Below, in pieces: positions 7,333-16,075 of a stretch of 35,618 nt of DNA. Under the pieces are notes generated by a model that saw nothing but the letters and a program-made list of their open reading frames with translations, had not been told where the DNA came from and ran no database searches. The position numbers and the translations under genes were made by a program. Each line of letters opens with the position of its first letter. Within the stretch, counting starts at the first letter, position 1. The stretch is taken from positions 1 to 35,618 of the forward strand of contig JAGPIQ010000012.1 of the NCBI GenBank assembly GCA_018054895.1, in the 5' to 3' direction. Source of the DNA: Lutibacter sp. (GTDB lineage: Bacteria > Bacteroidota > Bacteroidia > Flavobacteriales > Flavobacteriaceae).

Positions 7333-9666
7333 ATGACCAGTAACCAAGATCAAATAAATGAACTTCTACGAAAATTGGAAATGCTGCTAAAAAAACAAGC
7401 AGATTTTTCAAAAGACGTCAATGATTTACAACGAGAATTAATTCAGCTAAAAAAATCTGACCTAAATATTTCAGCAATAGAAAAGCCTGTTGAAAAAGAA
7501 TTTATTGAATTTCAGCCAGCTCCTATTCAACAAATAATTCCTCAAAAAATAGTAGAAGAAACTATTGAAGAACCTGTTTTTACGCCTCCAATTCAACCAA
7601 TAAAAACAAAATCAAACATTAACTTAGAAAAATTTATAGGTGAAAATTTAATCAACAAAATTGGAATTGCAATTACCATTATTGGTGTTGCTATTGGAAC
7701 AAAATACTCTATTGAACACGATTTAATTAGTCCGTTAACCCGAGTGATTTTAGGTTATTTAGTTGGAGTCGGTCTTTTAGGTTTCGGTATAAAATTAAAG
7801 GAAAAATATGAAAGTTTTAGCGCCGTTTTGGTCAGTGGAGCTATTGCTATTTTATATTTTATGACCTATGCGGCTTATAGTTTTTACCAACTCTTTCCGC
7901 AAACCGCCGCCTTTGCTTTGATGGTTATTTTTACAATTTTTTCTGTAATTGCAGCTTTAAATTACAACAAACAAATTATTGCAATTATTGGGTTGGTTGG
8001 CGCATATGCCGTTCCGTTTTTACTCAGTGAAAACTCTGGAAATGCAACGGTATTATTTAGTTATATGACAATTATTAATATTGGAATATTGGCTATTGCT
8101 ATTAAAAAATATTGGAAACCGCTCTACTTTTCTTCCTTTCTTCTCACTTGGGCTATCGTTTTAACTTGGTACCTATCAAGCTACAAAATGGATGAACACT
8201 TTACAATGACGCTAACTTTTGCCTTGTTGTTTTTTGCTATACTCTACGCTACGTTTATCAGTTTTAAGTTATTTCAAAAGGAAAAATTTAACACCATAGA
8301 CATTCTATTATTACTTGCCAATTCATTTATTTTTTATGGAATTGGGTATAGTATTTTAGACAATCACGAAACTGGTACTCAACTTTTAGGATTATTTACC
8401 TTAGGTAACGGAATTTTACATTTTATGGTGAGTGTTCTTATTTTCAAACAAAAATTAGCAGATAAAAAACTATTTTATTTGGTTTCAGGATTGGTATTGG
8501 TATTTATTACCATTGCAATTCCTGTTCAGTTAGATGGAAATTGGGTAACCCTTTTATGGATTGCTGAAGCTGCATTGCTTTTTTGGATTGGTAGAACAAA
8601 AGCAATTCCTGTGTACGAATATATTTCCTACGCTTTAATGGCTCTAGCGCTATTTAGTATTTATCAAGATTGGGGAGCGAATTATAGTTCTTATTATTAC
8701 AGCAAAGACGAAAAAATAACGCCTATTTTTAATATTCATTTTTTAACATCCCTATTATTTATAGCTTCGTTTGGATTTATTTATACTATTCATTCCAATG
8801 AAAAATACCAATCACCTTTAAAAGAGAAATTTAAAAAAATAGTTTCTTTTTTAATACCAGCAGCACTTATAACTACGCTGTATGTTGCTTTTAGATTGGA
8901 ATTGGTCAATTATTTCCAAAACCTTTTTAATGCTTCTGAATTGAAAATTAATGAGTTTGATGTTCAAAATAATTATGACATCCTGAAATTTGAAACCATT
9001 TGGGTATTGAATTACACGCTGTTATTTGTTGCTGTTTTATCTTTTTTAAACATTAAAAAACTAAAAAACAGCACATTTGGACTGATAAATATTGCACTAA
9101 ACACACTTACCATAACCGTTTTTTTAACACAAGGTTTATATGTTTTAAGTGAATTACGTGAAAATTATTTAGAACAAACTACTCCTATTTATTATAAAAT
9201 TGATGCTTTTAATATTGGAATTCGCTATATTTCAATTGCTTTTGTTGGGCTAGTTCTATATGCTTGCTACCAATACATTCGACAGGAATTTATGAAAGTC
9301 AATTTAAAAATGGCCTATAGCTTATTGTTACACACTACAATTTTATGGATAGCAAGCAGTGAACTTATTAGTTGGTTGGATATGGCAGATTCAACACAAT
9401 CCTACAAACTTGGGATCAGCATCCTCTGGGGAATTTATGCTTTGTTATTGATTTCTTTAGGAATTTGGAAAAACAAAAAGCACTTGAGAATTGGCGCTAT
9501 TGCTCTATTTTCAATTACGCTGTTAAAACTATTCTTGTACGATATTTCACATTTAGATACCATTTCAAAAACCGTTGTTTTTCTTTCATTGGGAATACTA
9601 TTGTTAATTATTTCTTTTTTATATAACAAGTTTAAACACAAAATTACAGATGAAATTGAAAACTAA
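7333..9666 (+). CDS. DUF2339 multi-spanning membrane protein
   Basis: A 777-residue protein. Residues 1-35 are predicted to form a coiled coil, followed by a Pro/Glu-rich linker to about residue 95. The segment LEKFIGENLINKIGIAI then opens a run of more than twenty hydrophobic helices that continues to the C-terminus. The INKIGI-type entry and the long helix array are diagnostic for DUF2339. The family has no established function. It is recurrently encoded next to DUF3999 genes, as here, where the two coding regions overlap by 17 nt, implying translational coupling and probably a membrane complex. Confidence 0.92.
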   Translation: MTSNQDQINELLRKLEMLLKKQADFSKDVNDLQRELIQLKKSDLNISAIEKPVEKEFIEFQPAPIQQIIPQKIVEETIEEPVFTPPIQPIKTKSNINLEKFIGENLINKIGIAITIIGVAIGTKYSIEHDLISPLTRVILGYLVGVGLLGFGIKLKEKYESFSAVLVSGAIAILYFMTYAAYSFYQLFPQTAAFALMVIFTIFSVIAALNYNKQIIAIIGLVGAYAVPFLLSENSGNATVLFSYMTIINIGILAIAIKKYWKPLYFSSFLLTWAIVLTWYLSSYKMDEHFTMTLTFALLFFAILYATFISFKLFQKEKFNTIDILLLLANSFIFYGIGYSILDNHETGTQLLGLFTLGNGILHFMVSVLIFKQKLADKKLFYLVSGLVLVFITIAIPVQLDGNWVTLLWIAEAALLFWIGRTKAIPVYEYISYALMALALFSIYQDWGANYSSYYYSKDEKITPIFNIHFLTSLLFIASFGFIYTIHSNEKYQSPLKEKFKKIVSFLIPAALITTLYVAFRLELVNYFQNLFNASELKINEFDVQNNYDILKFETIWVLNYTLLFVAVLSFLNIKKLKNSTFGLINIALNTLTITVFLTQGLYVLSELRENYLEQTTPIYYKIDAFNIGIRYISIAFVGLVLYACYQYIRQEFMKVNLKMAYSLLLHTTILWIASSELISWLDMADSTQSYKLGISILWGIYALLLISLGIWKNKKHLRIGAIALFSITLLKLFLYDISHLDTISKTVVFLSLGILLLIISFLYNKFKHKITDEIEN

Positions 9667-10882
9667 ATACATCGCCTTTTTACTCTTGTTTTTTGCTTCG
9701 TATTCCTACGGACAGATGGGAAATTTCACTTATAAAAAAGAATTGAAGGGCATCAACAATGCTTGGCACAAAGTGGTTTTACCTGAAGAAATATTTGAAA
9801 AAGTCACACCTACTTTAAACGATATCAGAATTTACGGACTTACTTCAAAAAACGATACTATTGAAGCTTCTTATGTGCTGAAATTACTCACAGAAAAAAT
9901 AAACACTAAGGACGTTAGTTTTAAAATCATAAATACCTCCTTCAATAATCAAGGTTATTATTTTACGTTTGAAACCAAGTCTGATGAAGCCATCAATCAA
10001 TTAAAACTGAATTTCAGCAATCCAAATTTCGATTGGAAAATAGCGCTGGAAGGAAGTGAAAATCAACATGAATGGTTTACAATTGTTGATGAGTATCGAA
10101 TTTTATCTATCGTAAATTCTGAAACCAACTATCAATTTACCAATGTGAATTTTCCAAATTCCAATTACAAATATCTGCGACTATTGATAAAAAGCAACGA
10201 AAAACCAATACTTTCAACTGCTAAAATTTCATTGAAAGAAATTACAAACGGTAATTACAACACGTATGTTTCTACTAAAATAAAAACATTTCAGAAAAAA
10301 GCACAACAAAAAACCAGCGTTGAAATTGATTTAAAACAAACCGTTCCTGTAAGTTACTTAAAAATCAATGTAAAAAACAACTTCGATTTTTACAGACCTA
10401 TAACCATTGAATATCTTTTAGATAGCGTAAAAACAGAAACTGGTTGGATTTACAATTACCAACCGTTAACTTCTGGAACTTTAAATTCCATTGAAAAAAA
10501 CGAATTTAAGTTTGAAAGTAAACTTCTTAATAAAATAAAAATCAGTATTTCCAACAACGACAATGAACCATTAACTATAGATTCTGTTACCGTAAAAGGC
10601 TACGTTCACGAGTTGGTTGCACGATTTACAGAACCAGGAACCTATTTCTTAACCTATGGGAATAAAAACGCATCAAAACCAACTTATGATATTGAAAGGT
10701 TCACTCCAAAAGTATTAGATTCTTTAACGACTTTAACTTTAGGAAAAGAGCAACTCATTGATAAAAAACCACTACTGGAAAAAGAACCTTTATTTAAAAA
10801 CAAAAATTGGTTGTGGGCAATTATGCTCATCATTATTTTAGTACTCGGTTGGTTTTCGGTAAAAATGATGAAATCGAAATAA
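9650..10882 (+). CDS. DUF3999 family exported, membrane-anchored protein
   Basis: A 410-residue protein with an N-terminal signal peptide (hydrophobic core about residues 6-19, ending near SYG), a large beta-rich extracytoplasmic region, and one C-terminal transmembrane helix (about 383-405) followed by a short basic tail. Length, layout and pairing with the DUF2339 gene support DUF3999. The central part resembles discoidin-like beta sandwiches (QLKLNFSNPNFDWKI, YLRLLIKSNE), which is only a visual impression. Its start lies inside the end of the DUF2339 gene. The function is unknown; envelope glycan or stress roles are speculation. Confidence 0.85.
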   Translation: MKLKTKYIAFLLLFFASYSYGQMGNFTYKKELKGINNAWHKVVLPEEIFEKVTPTLNDIRIYGLTSKNDTIEASYVLKLLTEKINTKDVSFKIINTSFNNQGYYFTFETKSDEAINQLKLNFSNPNFDWKIALEGSENQHEWFTIVDEYRILSIVNSETNYQFTNVNFPNSNYKYLRLLIKSNEKPILSTAKISLKEITNGNYNTYVSTKIKTFQKKAQQKTSVEIDLKQTVPVSYLKINVKNNFDFYRPITIEYLLDSVKTETGWIYNYQPLTSGTLNSIEKNEFKFESKLLNKIKISISNNDNEPLTIDSVTVKGYVHELVARFTEPGTYFLTYGNKNASKPTYDIERFTPKVLDSLTTLTLGKEQLIDKKPLLEKEPLFKNKNWLWAIMLIIILVLGWFSVKMMKSK

Positions 10883-10967
10883 AAGCCCTTTATATTTGTT
10901 CTTAAATTCATTAAAAGGACATAAATTACATCTAAAAAGAAATTAGAAAATTTTGACTTTATAATAG

Positions 10968-10975
10968 TATCTTTG
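10968..10975 (+). promoter_or_regulatory. Predicted -7 box for rbfA with almost no leader
   Basis: TATCTTTG matches TAnnTTTG exactly and ends 4 nt before the rbfA ATG, so initiation should fall on or next to the start codon. A second box, TATATTTG at 10891-10898, could give a longer transcript. Confidence 0.5.
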
Positions 10976-10979
10976 CACC

Positions 10980-11372
10980 ATGGAAACAAACAGACAAAAA
11001 AAAATAGCAGGTGTTTTACAGAAGGATTTAGCCGATGTATTACAACACGCTGCACAGGACGGTATGAAAGGGGTAATTATATCTGTTAGTAAGGTAAATG
11101 TTACTTCCGATTTATCACAAGCAAAAGTATATTTAAGTATTTTTCCACAAATAAATAGAGATCTTATTTTGCGTGGTGTTAAAGATAATACGGCAACTAT
11201 TAGATATGAAATGGCACGACGCACAAAAAACCAATTACGTCGTATGCCTGAATTGTTATTTTATGTGGATGACAGTCTAGATTATATTGAAAATATTGAC
11301 AATGCTTTACGTGGAAAAAACGAAAATCCTATTACAAATCCAGAAATTTTAGACCAACGTCAAAAAAAATAA
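10980..11372 (+). CDS. rbfA: 30S ribosome-binding factor RbfA
   Basis: Assembly factor that binds the immature 30S subunit and assists late 16S rRNA maturation, including cold adaptation. The 130 residues carry the KH-like alpha-beta fold with the conserved beginning METNRQKKIAGVLQKDLADV, the VTSDLSQAKVYLSIF strand and the RMPELLFYVDDSLDY strand-helix. Only 1 nt separates it from the permease gene downstream, so the two are cotranscribed. This rbfA-permease order is common in Flavobacteriia. The promoter box sits so close that a leaderless mRNA is possible. Confidence 0.96.
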   Translation: METNRQKKIAGVLQKDLADVLQHAAQDGMKGVIISVSKVNVTSDLSQAKVYLSIFPQINRDLILRGVKDNTATIRYEMARRTKNQLRRMPELLFYVDDSLDYIENIDNALRGKNENPITNPEILDQRQKK

Positions 11373-11373
11373 A

Positions 11374-12576
11374 TTGAATTTTCCCTTTTACATAGCGAAG
11401 CGCTATTTATTTTCAAAAAGCAGCAACAACACCATCAATATAATTACATCTATTGCTGCTATTGGCGTGGTAATAGGCACGCTTGCTCTATTTATTGTAC
11501 TTTCAGGGTTTTCAGGTTTACGAACTTTTAGTGTTGGTTTTTTAAACACTTCCGATCCTGATATTAAAATTACCGCAGTAAAAGGAAAATCGTTTTTATT
11601 GGATGAAACCATTCAAGCAAAAATTGACAACCAAAAAGGAATTGCTTCGTATTCAAAAGTTATTGAAGAGCGTGCTTTTTTTGAATTTCACGAAAAAACA
11701 CATATTGCTTTTATAAAAGGTGTTGATGAAAATTTCAACAAGGTAAACCGAATGGATTCCACGGTATATATTGGAACTTGGTTAAATAAAGAGCTTCCTT
11801 TTGGTGCCGTTGTAGGAAACGGAATTTCTTCCATTTTGTCGATTGGTGTGTATGAATTTTTAGAACCTTTAAAAATTTATGTTCCAAAACCTGGGGAAGG
11901 CTATATTTCAAGTCCTTCAAATGCTTTTACTGAAATAGAATTACAACCTATCGGAATTTTCGCCTTGACAGATGAAATTGATAAGAAATTCACGTTCACT
12001 TCATTGGAAATAGCTCAATCTTTATTGAATTACGAACCTACTCAAATTTCAGCTATTGAACTAAAAGTTACTGATATTCAGCAACGGGATGAAGTAATTA
12101 CTAGTTTAAAAAATAGTTTAGGATCCGCTTTTAAAATTCAAACACGGGAAGAATTAAATGCTGTTTTTTATAAAATGTTAAATACTGAAAATTTAGCTTC
12201 CTATTTAATTTTTACCTTAATACTTATTATTGCGCTATTCAATGTTATTGGAGCCATAATTATGATGATTTTAGACAAGCGCGACAACCTAAAAACCATG
12301 TATAATTTGGGTGCTTCTGTTAAAGATATCAAACGTATTTTTGTACTTCAAGGCTTTTTACTATCCGTTATCGGACTTTTTATAGGCTTATCAATTGGTA
12401 TTATTTTGGTGTTACTTCAAAAGAAATTTCATTTATTTATGATTACTCCTAGCCTAGCCTACCCTGTTGAATTTAATTATAGTAACGTTATTACTGTTGC
12501 AATAACAATATTAGTGTTAGGTTTTATTGCCTCAAAAATTGCAAGTAGTCGTATTTCTAAAAAGTTGGTAGAATAG
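11374..12576 (+). CDS. FtsX-like ABC transporter permease (LolC/LolE-like)
   Basis: A 400-residue permease of the lipoprotein-release (LolC/LolE, MacB-like) class. It has an N-terminal helix at about residues 20-45 (SIAAIGVVIGTLALFIVLSG), a large periplasmic domain, then three C-terminal helices forming the FtsX domain with ILDKRDNLKTMYNLGAS between them. The likely role is extraction of lipoproteins from the inner membrane with an ATPase encoded elsewhere. The start is TTG at 11374, directly after the rbfA stop. The last 108 bases recur at 21511-21618 (82% identical) and the last 54 at 18841-18894 (87%), so the 3' end marks an insertion hotspot. The gene itself is intact. Confidence 0.9.
   Translation: MNFPFYIAKRYLFSKSSNNTINIITSIAAIGVVIGTLALFIVLSGFSGLRTFSVGFLNTSDPDIKITAVKGKSFLLDETIQAKIDNQKGIASYSKVIEERAFFEFHEKTHIAFIKGVDENFNKVNRMDSTVYIGTWLNKELPFGAVVGNGISSILSIGVYEFLEPLKIYVPKPGEGYISSPSNAFTEIELQPIGIFALTDEIDKKFTFTSLEIAQSLLNYEPTQISAIELKVTDIQQRDEVITSLKNSLGSAFKIQTREELNAVFYKMLNTENLASYLIFTLILIIALFNVIGAIIMMILDKRDNLKTMYNLGASVKDIKRIFVLQGFLLSVIGLFIGLSIGIILVLLQKKFHLFMITPSLAYPVEFNYSNVITVAITILVLGFIASKIASSRISKKLVE
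12469..12576 (+). repeat. Direct repeat, intact copy: last 36 codons of the permease gene
   Basis: Reference copy of a repeat found three times in the same orientation. It encodes the C-terminal helix and tail of the permease, ending SKIASSRISKKLVE and a TAG stop. Compared by eye with 21511-21618 there are 89 identities in 108 positions and no gaps. Compared with 18841-18894 there are 47 in 54. Confidence 0.85.
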
Positions 12577-12667
12577 ATTTATGTCTTTCAATATTTTAGT
12601 TTCTACATATTTTCGCAACAATTACTAAAGCGTCATAAACCATAAATGTAAATTGGATATAAGGTTT

Positions 12668-13996
12668 TTAGTTCTGTTTCGAAAGCTTTATTGGCGTTGA
12701 AAACAAATTATTTTCCCTATTACTTTCGAAATATTTATTATCTGGATCTATTTCAATTTCTAAAATATAGTCGCCATTTTTTATTCCTTTTGGTAATTGC
12801 AAAAACTGTCCTTCGTACATTAAACCATAATAATCATAACCGCCAACTGCAATACCTTGCCTCATTAAATCACAACTTGGGTAATCACCCAATCCATAGT
12901 TTTTTAAGGAATTACCGTACTGTTTTTTATTGATAATACTACTTTTATCATTTTCATAAAGCATTCCATTGGTAAAAAGGCAATAACTAACTTTTGATCC
13001 CTTAGCAACAATTACCCTTTTATAATTTATTGTTTTCACCAATCTAATTTCAATCCAATCATCTACATGGTAATGCTCGTGACCAGGCATTTTTTCATAA
13101 TAAATTGTTCCTGATTTTTTATTTTCAGAAGTAAATCCCTTGTTATTTAATGAATAAATTTTCTGAAAAAGCGGAAATCTTTTATCTGATGTTTCAAATG
13201 AAGTTTTATTCAATTCCATACCCAAAGTATCTGGAAAAACTTCCATCGGTCCTAAACCAATATTAGCAATTGCTACCGATATTTTTAGTTGTGAAGGATA
13301 CTGAGCATCGTCATTCGAAAACTCTTTAAATTGTGTTTTTGAAAAAAAAGGAAGAATAACCATATCTGGTAATAATGCCGTTGTTTTACCATTATTCACA
13401 CAATATTGTGGTGTATCAAAGCTACATACATTTCTTTTTTTAATAATTGCAGGATGCTTTCCAAAAGTAATTATTACTTCATTTAAAAACCCTTTTTCTT
13501 CAGGTTTTAAATCTTGAACCAACAATTTCCAAGTTCCGTTGGGGTTTTGCTTATTGTTAAAGTAAGCAAATTGACCATCTGGAATGTAATTTCCCGTAAA
13601 CGGATTTTTAGCTGTATTTATTAAACCGTTTTTCCCAAATTGCGAGAAATTTGTTTTTATATAATTTTCACCATTCAGACCACCATTTCTATTAGTTACC
13701 CAAGAAGTTGTACCATCTGGAGCTTGTAGTTGAATTTTTAAGTCGCTAGTTCTAATGTGATGTAGGGTGATTTCTACACTTTCTAACCCAAAATTTTCAT
13801 CAATTTCATCAGGTAAACCCGAAACCTGCATGGCTATTTCTTGAATAAATAATTCGTTGAAATTATCATAAAGTTCCACATTTTTTGCTGAAAATGATTG
13901 GGCATTCATTTTTGAATAAAAAATAAGGCATAATAAAAAATAAACAGACACTTTGGTTAAGTGCCTGTTTAAATTAGTTCTTTTTAGATGTTGCAT
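12668..13996 (-). CDS. Exported P-domain plus lysyl oxidase-like protein
   Basis: A 442-residue protein. The signal peptide has its core at residues 15-29 and ends near MNAQS. Residues about 35-180 match a proprotein-convertase P-domain (SDLKIQLQAPDGTTSWV, NPNGTWKLLVQD). Residues about 190-440 match lysyl oxidase: the copper motif HEHYH (His306, His308, His310), then AKGSKVSYCL, GYDYYG and GDYILEIEIDPDN. Against human LOX from memory, Lys335 aligns with Lys320 and Tyr390 with Tyr355, the two residues that form the lysine tyrosylquinone cofactor. It should therefore be a copper amine oxidase acting on lysine side chains or amines outside the cytoplasm. It is the last gene of a three-gene operon, 13 nt behind its neighbour. 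The domain call is good; the substrate is unknown. Confidence 0.85.
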   Translation of the reverse strand: MQHLKRTNLNRHLTKVSVYFLLCLIFYSKMNAQSFSAKNVELYDNFNELFIQEIAMQVSGLPDEIDENFGLESVEITLHHIRTSDLKIQLQAPDGTTSWVTNRNGGLNGENYIKTNFSQFGKNGLINTAKNPFTGNYIPDGQFAYFNNKQNPNGTWKLLVQDLKPEEKGFLNEVIITFGKHPAIIKKRNVCSFDTPQYCVNNGKTTALLPDMVILPFFSKTQFKEFSNDDAQYPSQLKISVAIANIGLGPMEVFPDTLGMELNKTSFETSDKRFPLFQKIYSLNNKGFTSENKKSGTIYYEKMPGHEHYHVDDWIEIRLVKTINYKRVIVAKGSKVSYCLFTNGMLYENDKSSIINKKQYGNSLKNYGLGDYPSCDLMRQGIAVGGYDYYGLMYEGQFLQLPKGIKNGDYILEIEIDPDNKYFESNRENNLFSTPIKLSKQN

Positions 13997-14009
13997 TAAT
14001 CTTAAATTT

Positions 14010-16070
14010 TTATTTCAAATCTACGCTAAAACATTTTATTATTTCCTTTTCGCAACAATTTACGTCTCTTATCACAAATTTTAAACAAATTTCAGCCTTT
14101 AAAGTACAACAATCTAAACCTGTTGTTTGCGGTAAGGCTAAGGATAAAGCTAAGTCTCCTGGTATTGTTATAATACCACCGTTTTTAAATATAGCCTCTC
14201 TATTATCTATAGTAATTGCATTACTAAAAGCAGGTGTTATTCCAGATAGTGATGCGCTTTGGATGCTTCCCCAAGTTTTTGGATAGTTTTTGCAAAGTAT
14301 ACAATTTTCATTTCCGTTTGTAGATGTTAATCTAAATTCCTCAACCAAAACTCTAACTTCAGTAACTGGATTGGCATTATTTATAGTAAAATTCCCAGAA
14401 ATCATACCGTTTTTATACACAGGAGTTCCTTTTACATCTACACTTGCATCTCCACCACAATCTAAACACTGAGGCGGACAAACTATAACTAATGGAATTC
14501 TAATTGGTGGACATTTTATGTTTCCGCAAATTGGTGTGATGTTAATAAAATAACTACCACAAGGTAATTTTTTAATTGCAGTTTGTCCTAAATCTAAACT
14601 TGTAGTTCCAGATATTGATGTAGAACCGCCAGTTGCACTTACTAAATGATAATTAAATGTAGCATCACAATTTCCAGTACAATTATAATGTGGAAATAAT
14701 ACGCCAGTAGAAGCACCTTGGTTAAAAGTAAGCGTAGGAACAAGAGGTGGAGGTGTACCGCCAATCCACCAATTGGCATTATTTCCTAAACCTATATTTT
14801 TCCATGAACCACAATCGCAAGTATTACATGCTGTTGGGTTTTTGTAAACTTCTATGTCCCCTAATTGCAATTTGTCGTTTTGTGTAATTATGTTATCATC
14901 TTGGTCAATTGAAATAGAATTTAATAATGTATTTCCTGGACCTCTATTCATAAATTGCATTCCATAAACATGCTTGTAAGGAAGCGGATCATTATAATAA
15001 ATATAATCTGCTGTAAATGCAACAGTTGTATCACAAGCAAACTGGTTTGAAGCACTATGAAATATATTGCTAGAGTAACTTACTCCTCCTGCGCAATTTG
15101 TACCTCCCCCTTTTCCAGATGGATATGTATTAGGACTTATAACCCATGTATTTCCGGTAACAAAATCAAACTCTGCAACCATTGAGTTATGAGCACTTAA
15201 GGTGCCAAAAGTATACCAAGTCTGCTGGCCAATTAGCATACTATTTCCATCTTCAGTAAAAGCTATATCAGATATTGGCATTTGTCTTGGTATAGATGGT
15301 GTTACTTGCAAAGTTTCAGTAGCTGGTAAAAAGTCACCTACTGCATTTAAGTCAACTGAATAAATTTCATTTGTACTAAAAGGTGAAGTTGTTGCTATTT
15401 TTGCATAATATAATTTATAGTTTCCAGAACTCAATTTTCTTAGTGCTAAGCCATAAGGCAGAAAATTTGGATTGTCTGTTTGTAAACCAAATTTAGGGTT
15501 AAAAGGTGCTTGTAAAGCCCAAGTTGTAGTAGATCCTGATAAACCATTTAATCTTTCTATATTTCCATTATCCCAATTTGAAACATACATGTTTTCAGTA
15601 ACACCTATTTTTTGGTATTTTAAATTTCCTAAAGCACGACTTGTGTTATTAAAATTATAAACTAACGTGTTTGCTCCAGATGTTCCATTAATTCTCCAAA
15701 CTTTACCTGCAATAGCACCATTGTATATTTGAGAATTTGAAACATAAATATTAGGTGCTATATTAGCATCTAAGGTAATTCCAAAAACACTTCCAAGATT
15801 ACCTTGAATCCAATTAGTTGCATTCCAATTTGGTTGTTTTGTTCCTGCTGGTGTCATTGCAGGTGTATTCCAATTTACACCTAAAGGTGCAGTAGAAGTA
15901 TTATTAGATTTCACAGTTCTAAGTACAATATTACCAGCACTTACACCACCACTTTGATTATTAGGGCTGTGTGTAACAACGGCATCGCCATATTGTAAAG
16001 GCAATTGCCCAAAACTTTTAAAATTAAACATTAAAAAAGCGAGTATGTATATATATTTTAAATTTTTCAT
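14010..16070 (-). CDS. Exported protein: propeller-like domain plus Cys-rich C-terminal domain
   Basis: A 686-residue protein, not a family I can name. The signal peptide covers residues 1-21 (FKSFGQ cleavage region). Residues about 90-410 contain repeated strands with GxxYVSN, RLNG and ISDIAFTEDGNSMLIG, resembling a beta-propeller of the NHL/SdiA-regulated kind. From residue 411 the protein is rich in cysteine (CNTCDC, CPPQCLDC). Residues about 531-686 are homologous to residues about 561-725 of the upstream gene product, with aligned C-x2-C, W-G and CC positions. There is no transmembrane anchor or type IX sorting tail. It is the middle gene of the operon, 5 nt after its upstream neighbour and 13 nt before the lysyl oxidase-like gene. 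Surface or matrix function is an inference. Confidence 0.75.
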   Translation of the reverse strand: MKNLKYIYILAFLMFNFKSFGQLPLQYGDAVVTHSPNNQSGGVSAGNIVLRTVKSNNTSTAPLGVNWNTPAMTPAGTKQPNWNATNWIQGNLGSVFGITLDANIAPNIYVSNSQIYNGAIAGKVWRINGTSGANTLVYNFNNTSRALGNLKYQKIGVTENMYVSNWDNGNIERLNGLSGSTTTWALQAPFNPKFGLQTDNPNFLPYGLALRKLSSGNYKLYYAKIATTSPFSTNEIYSVDLNAVGDFLPATETLQVTPSIPRQMPISDIAFTEDGNSMLIGQQTWYTFGTLSAHNSMVAEFDFVTGNTWVISPNTYPSGKGGGTNCAGGVSYSSNIFHSASNQFACDTTVAFTADYIYYNDPLPYKHVYGMQFMNRGPGNTLLNSISIDQDDNIITQNDKLQLGDIEVYKNPTACNTCDCGSWKNIGLGNNANWWIGGTPPPLVPTLTFNQGASTGVLFPHYNCTGNCDATFNYHLVSATGGSTSISGTTSLDLGQTAIKKLPCGSYFINITPICGNIKCPPIRIPLVIVCPPQCLDCGGDASVDVKGTPVYKNGMISGNFTINNANPVTEVRVLVEEFRLTSTNGNENCILCKNYPKTWGSIQSASLSGITPAFSNAITIDNREAIFKNGGIITIPGDLALSLALPQTTGLDCCTLKAEICLKFVIRDVNCCEKEIIKCFSVDLK

Positions 16071-16075
16071 GATAA

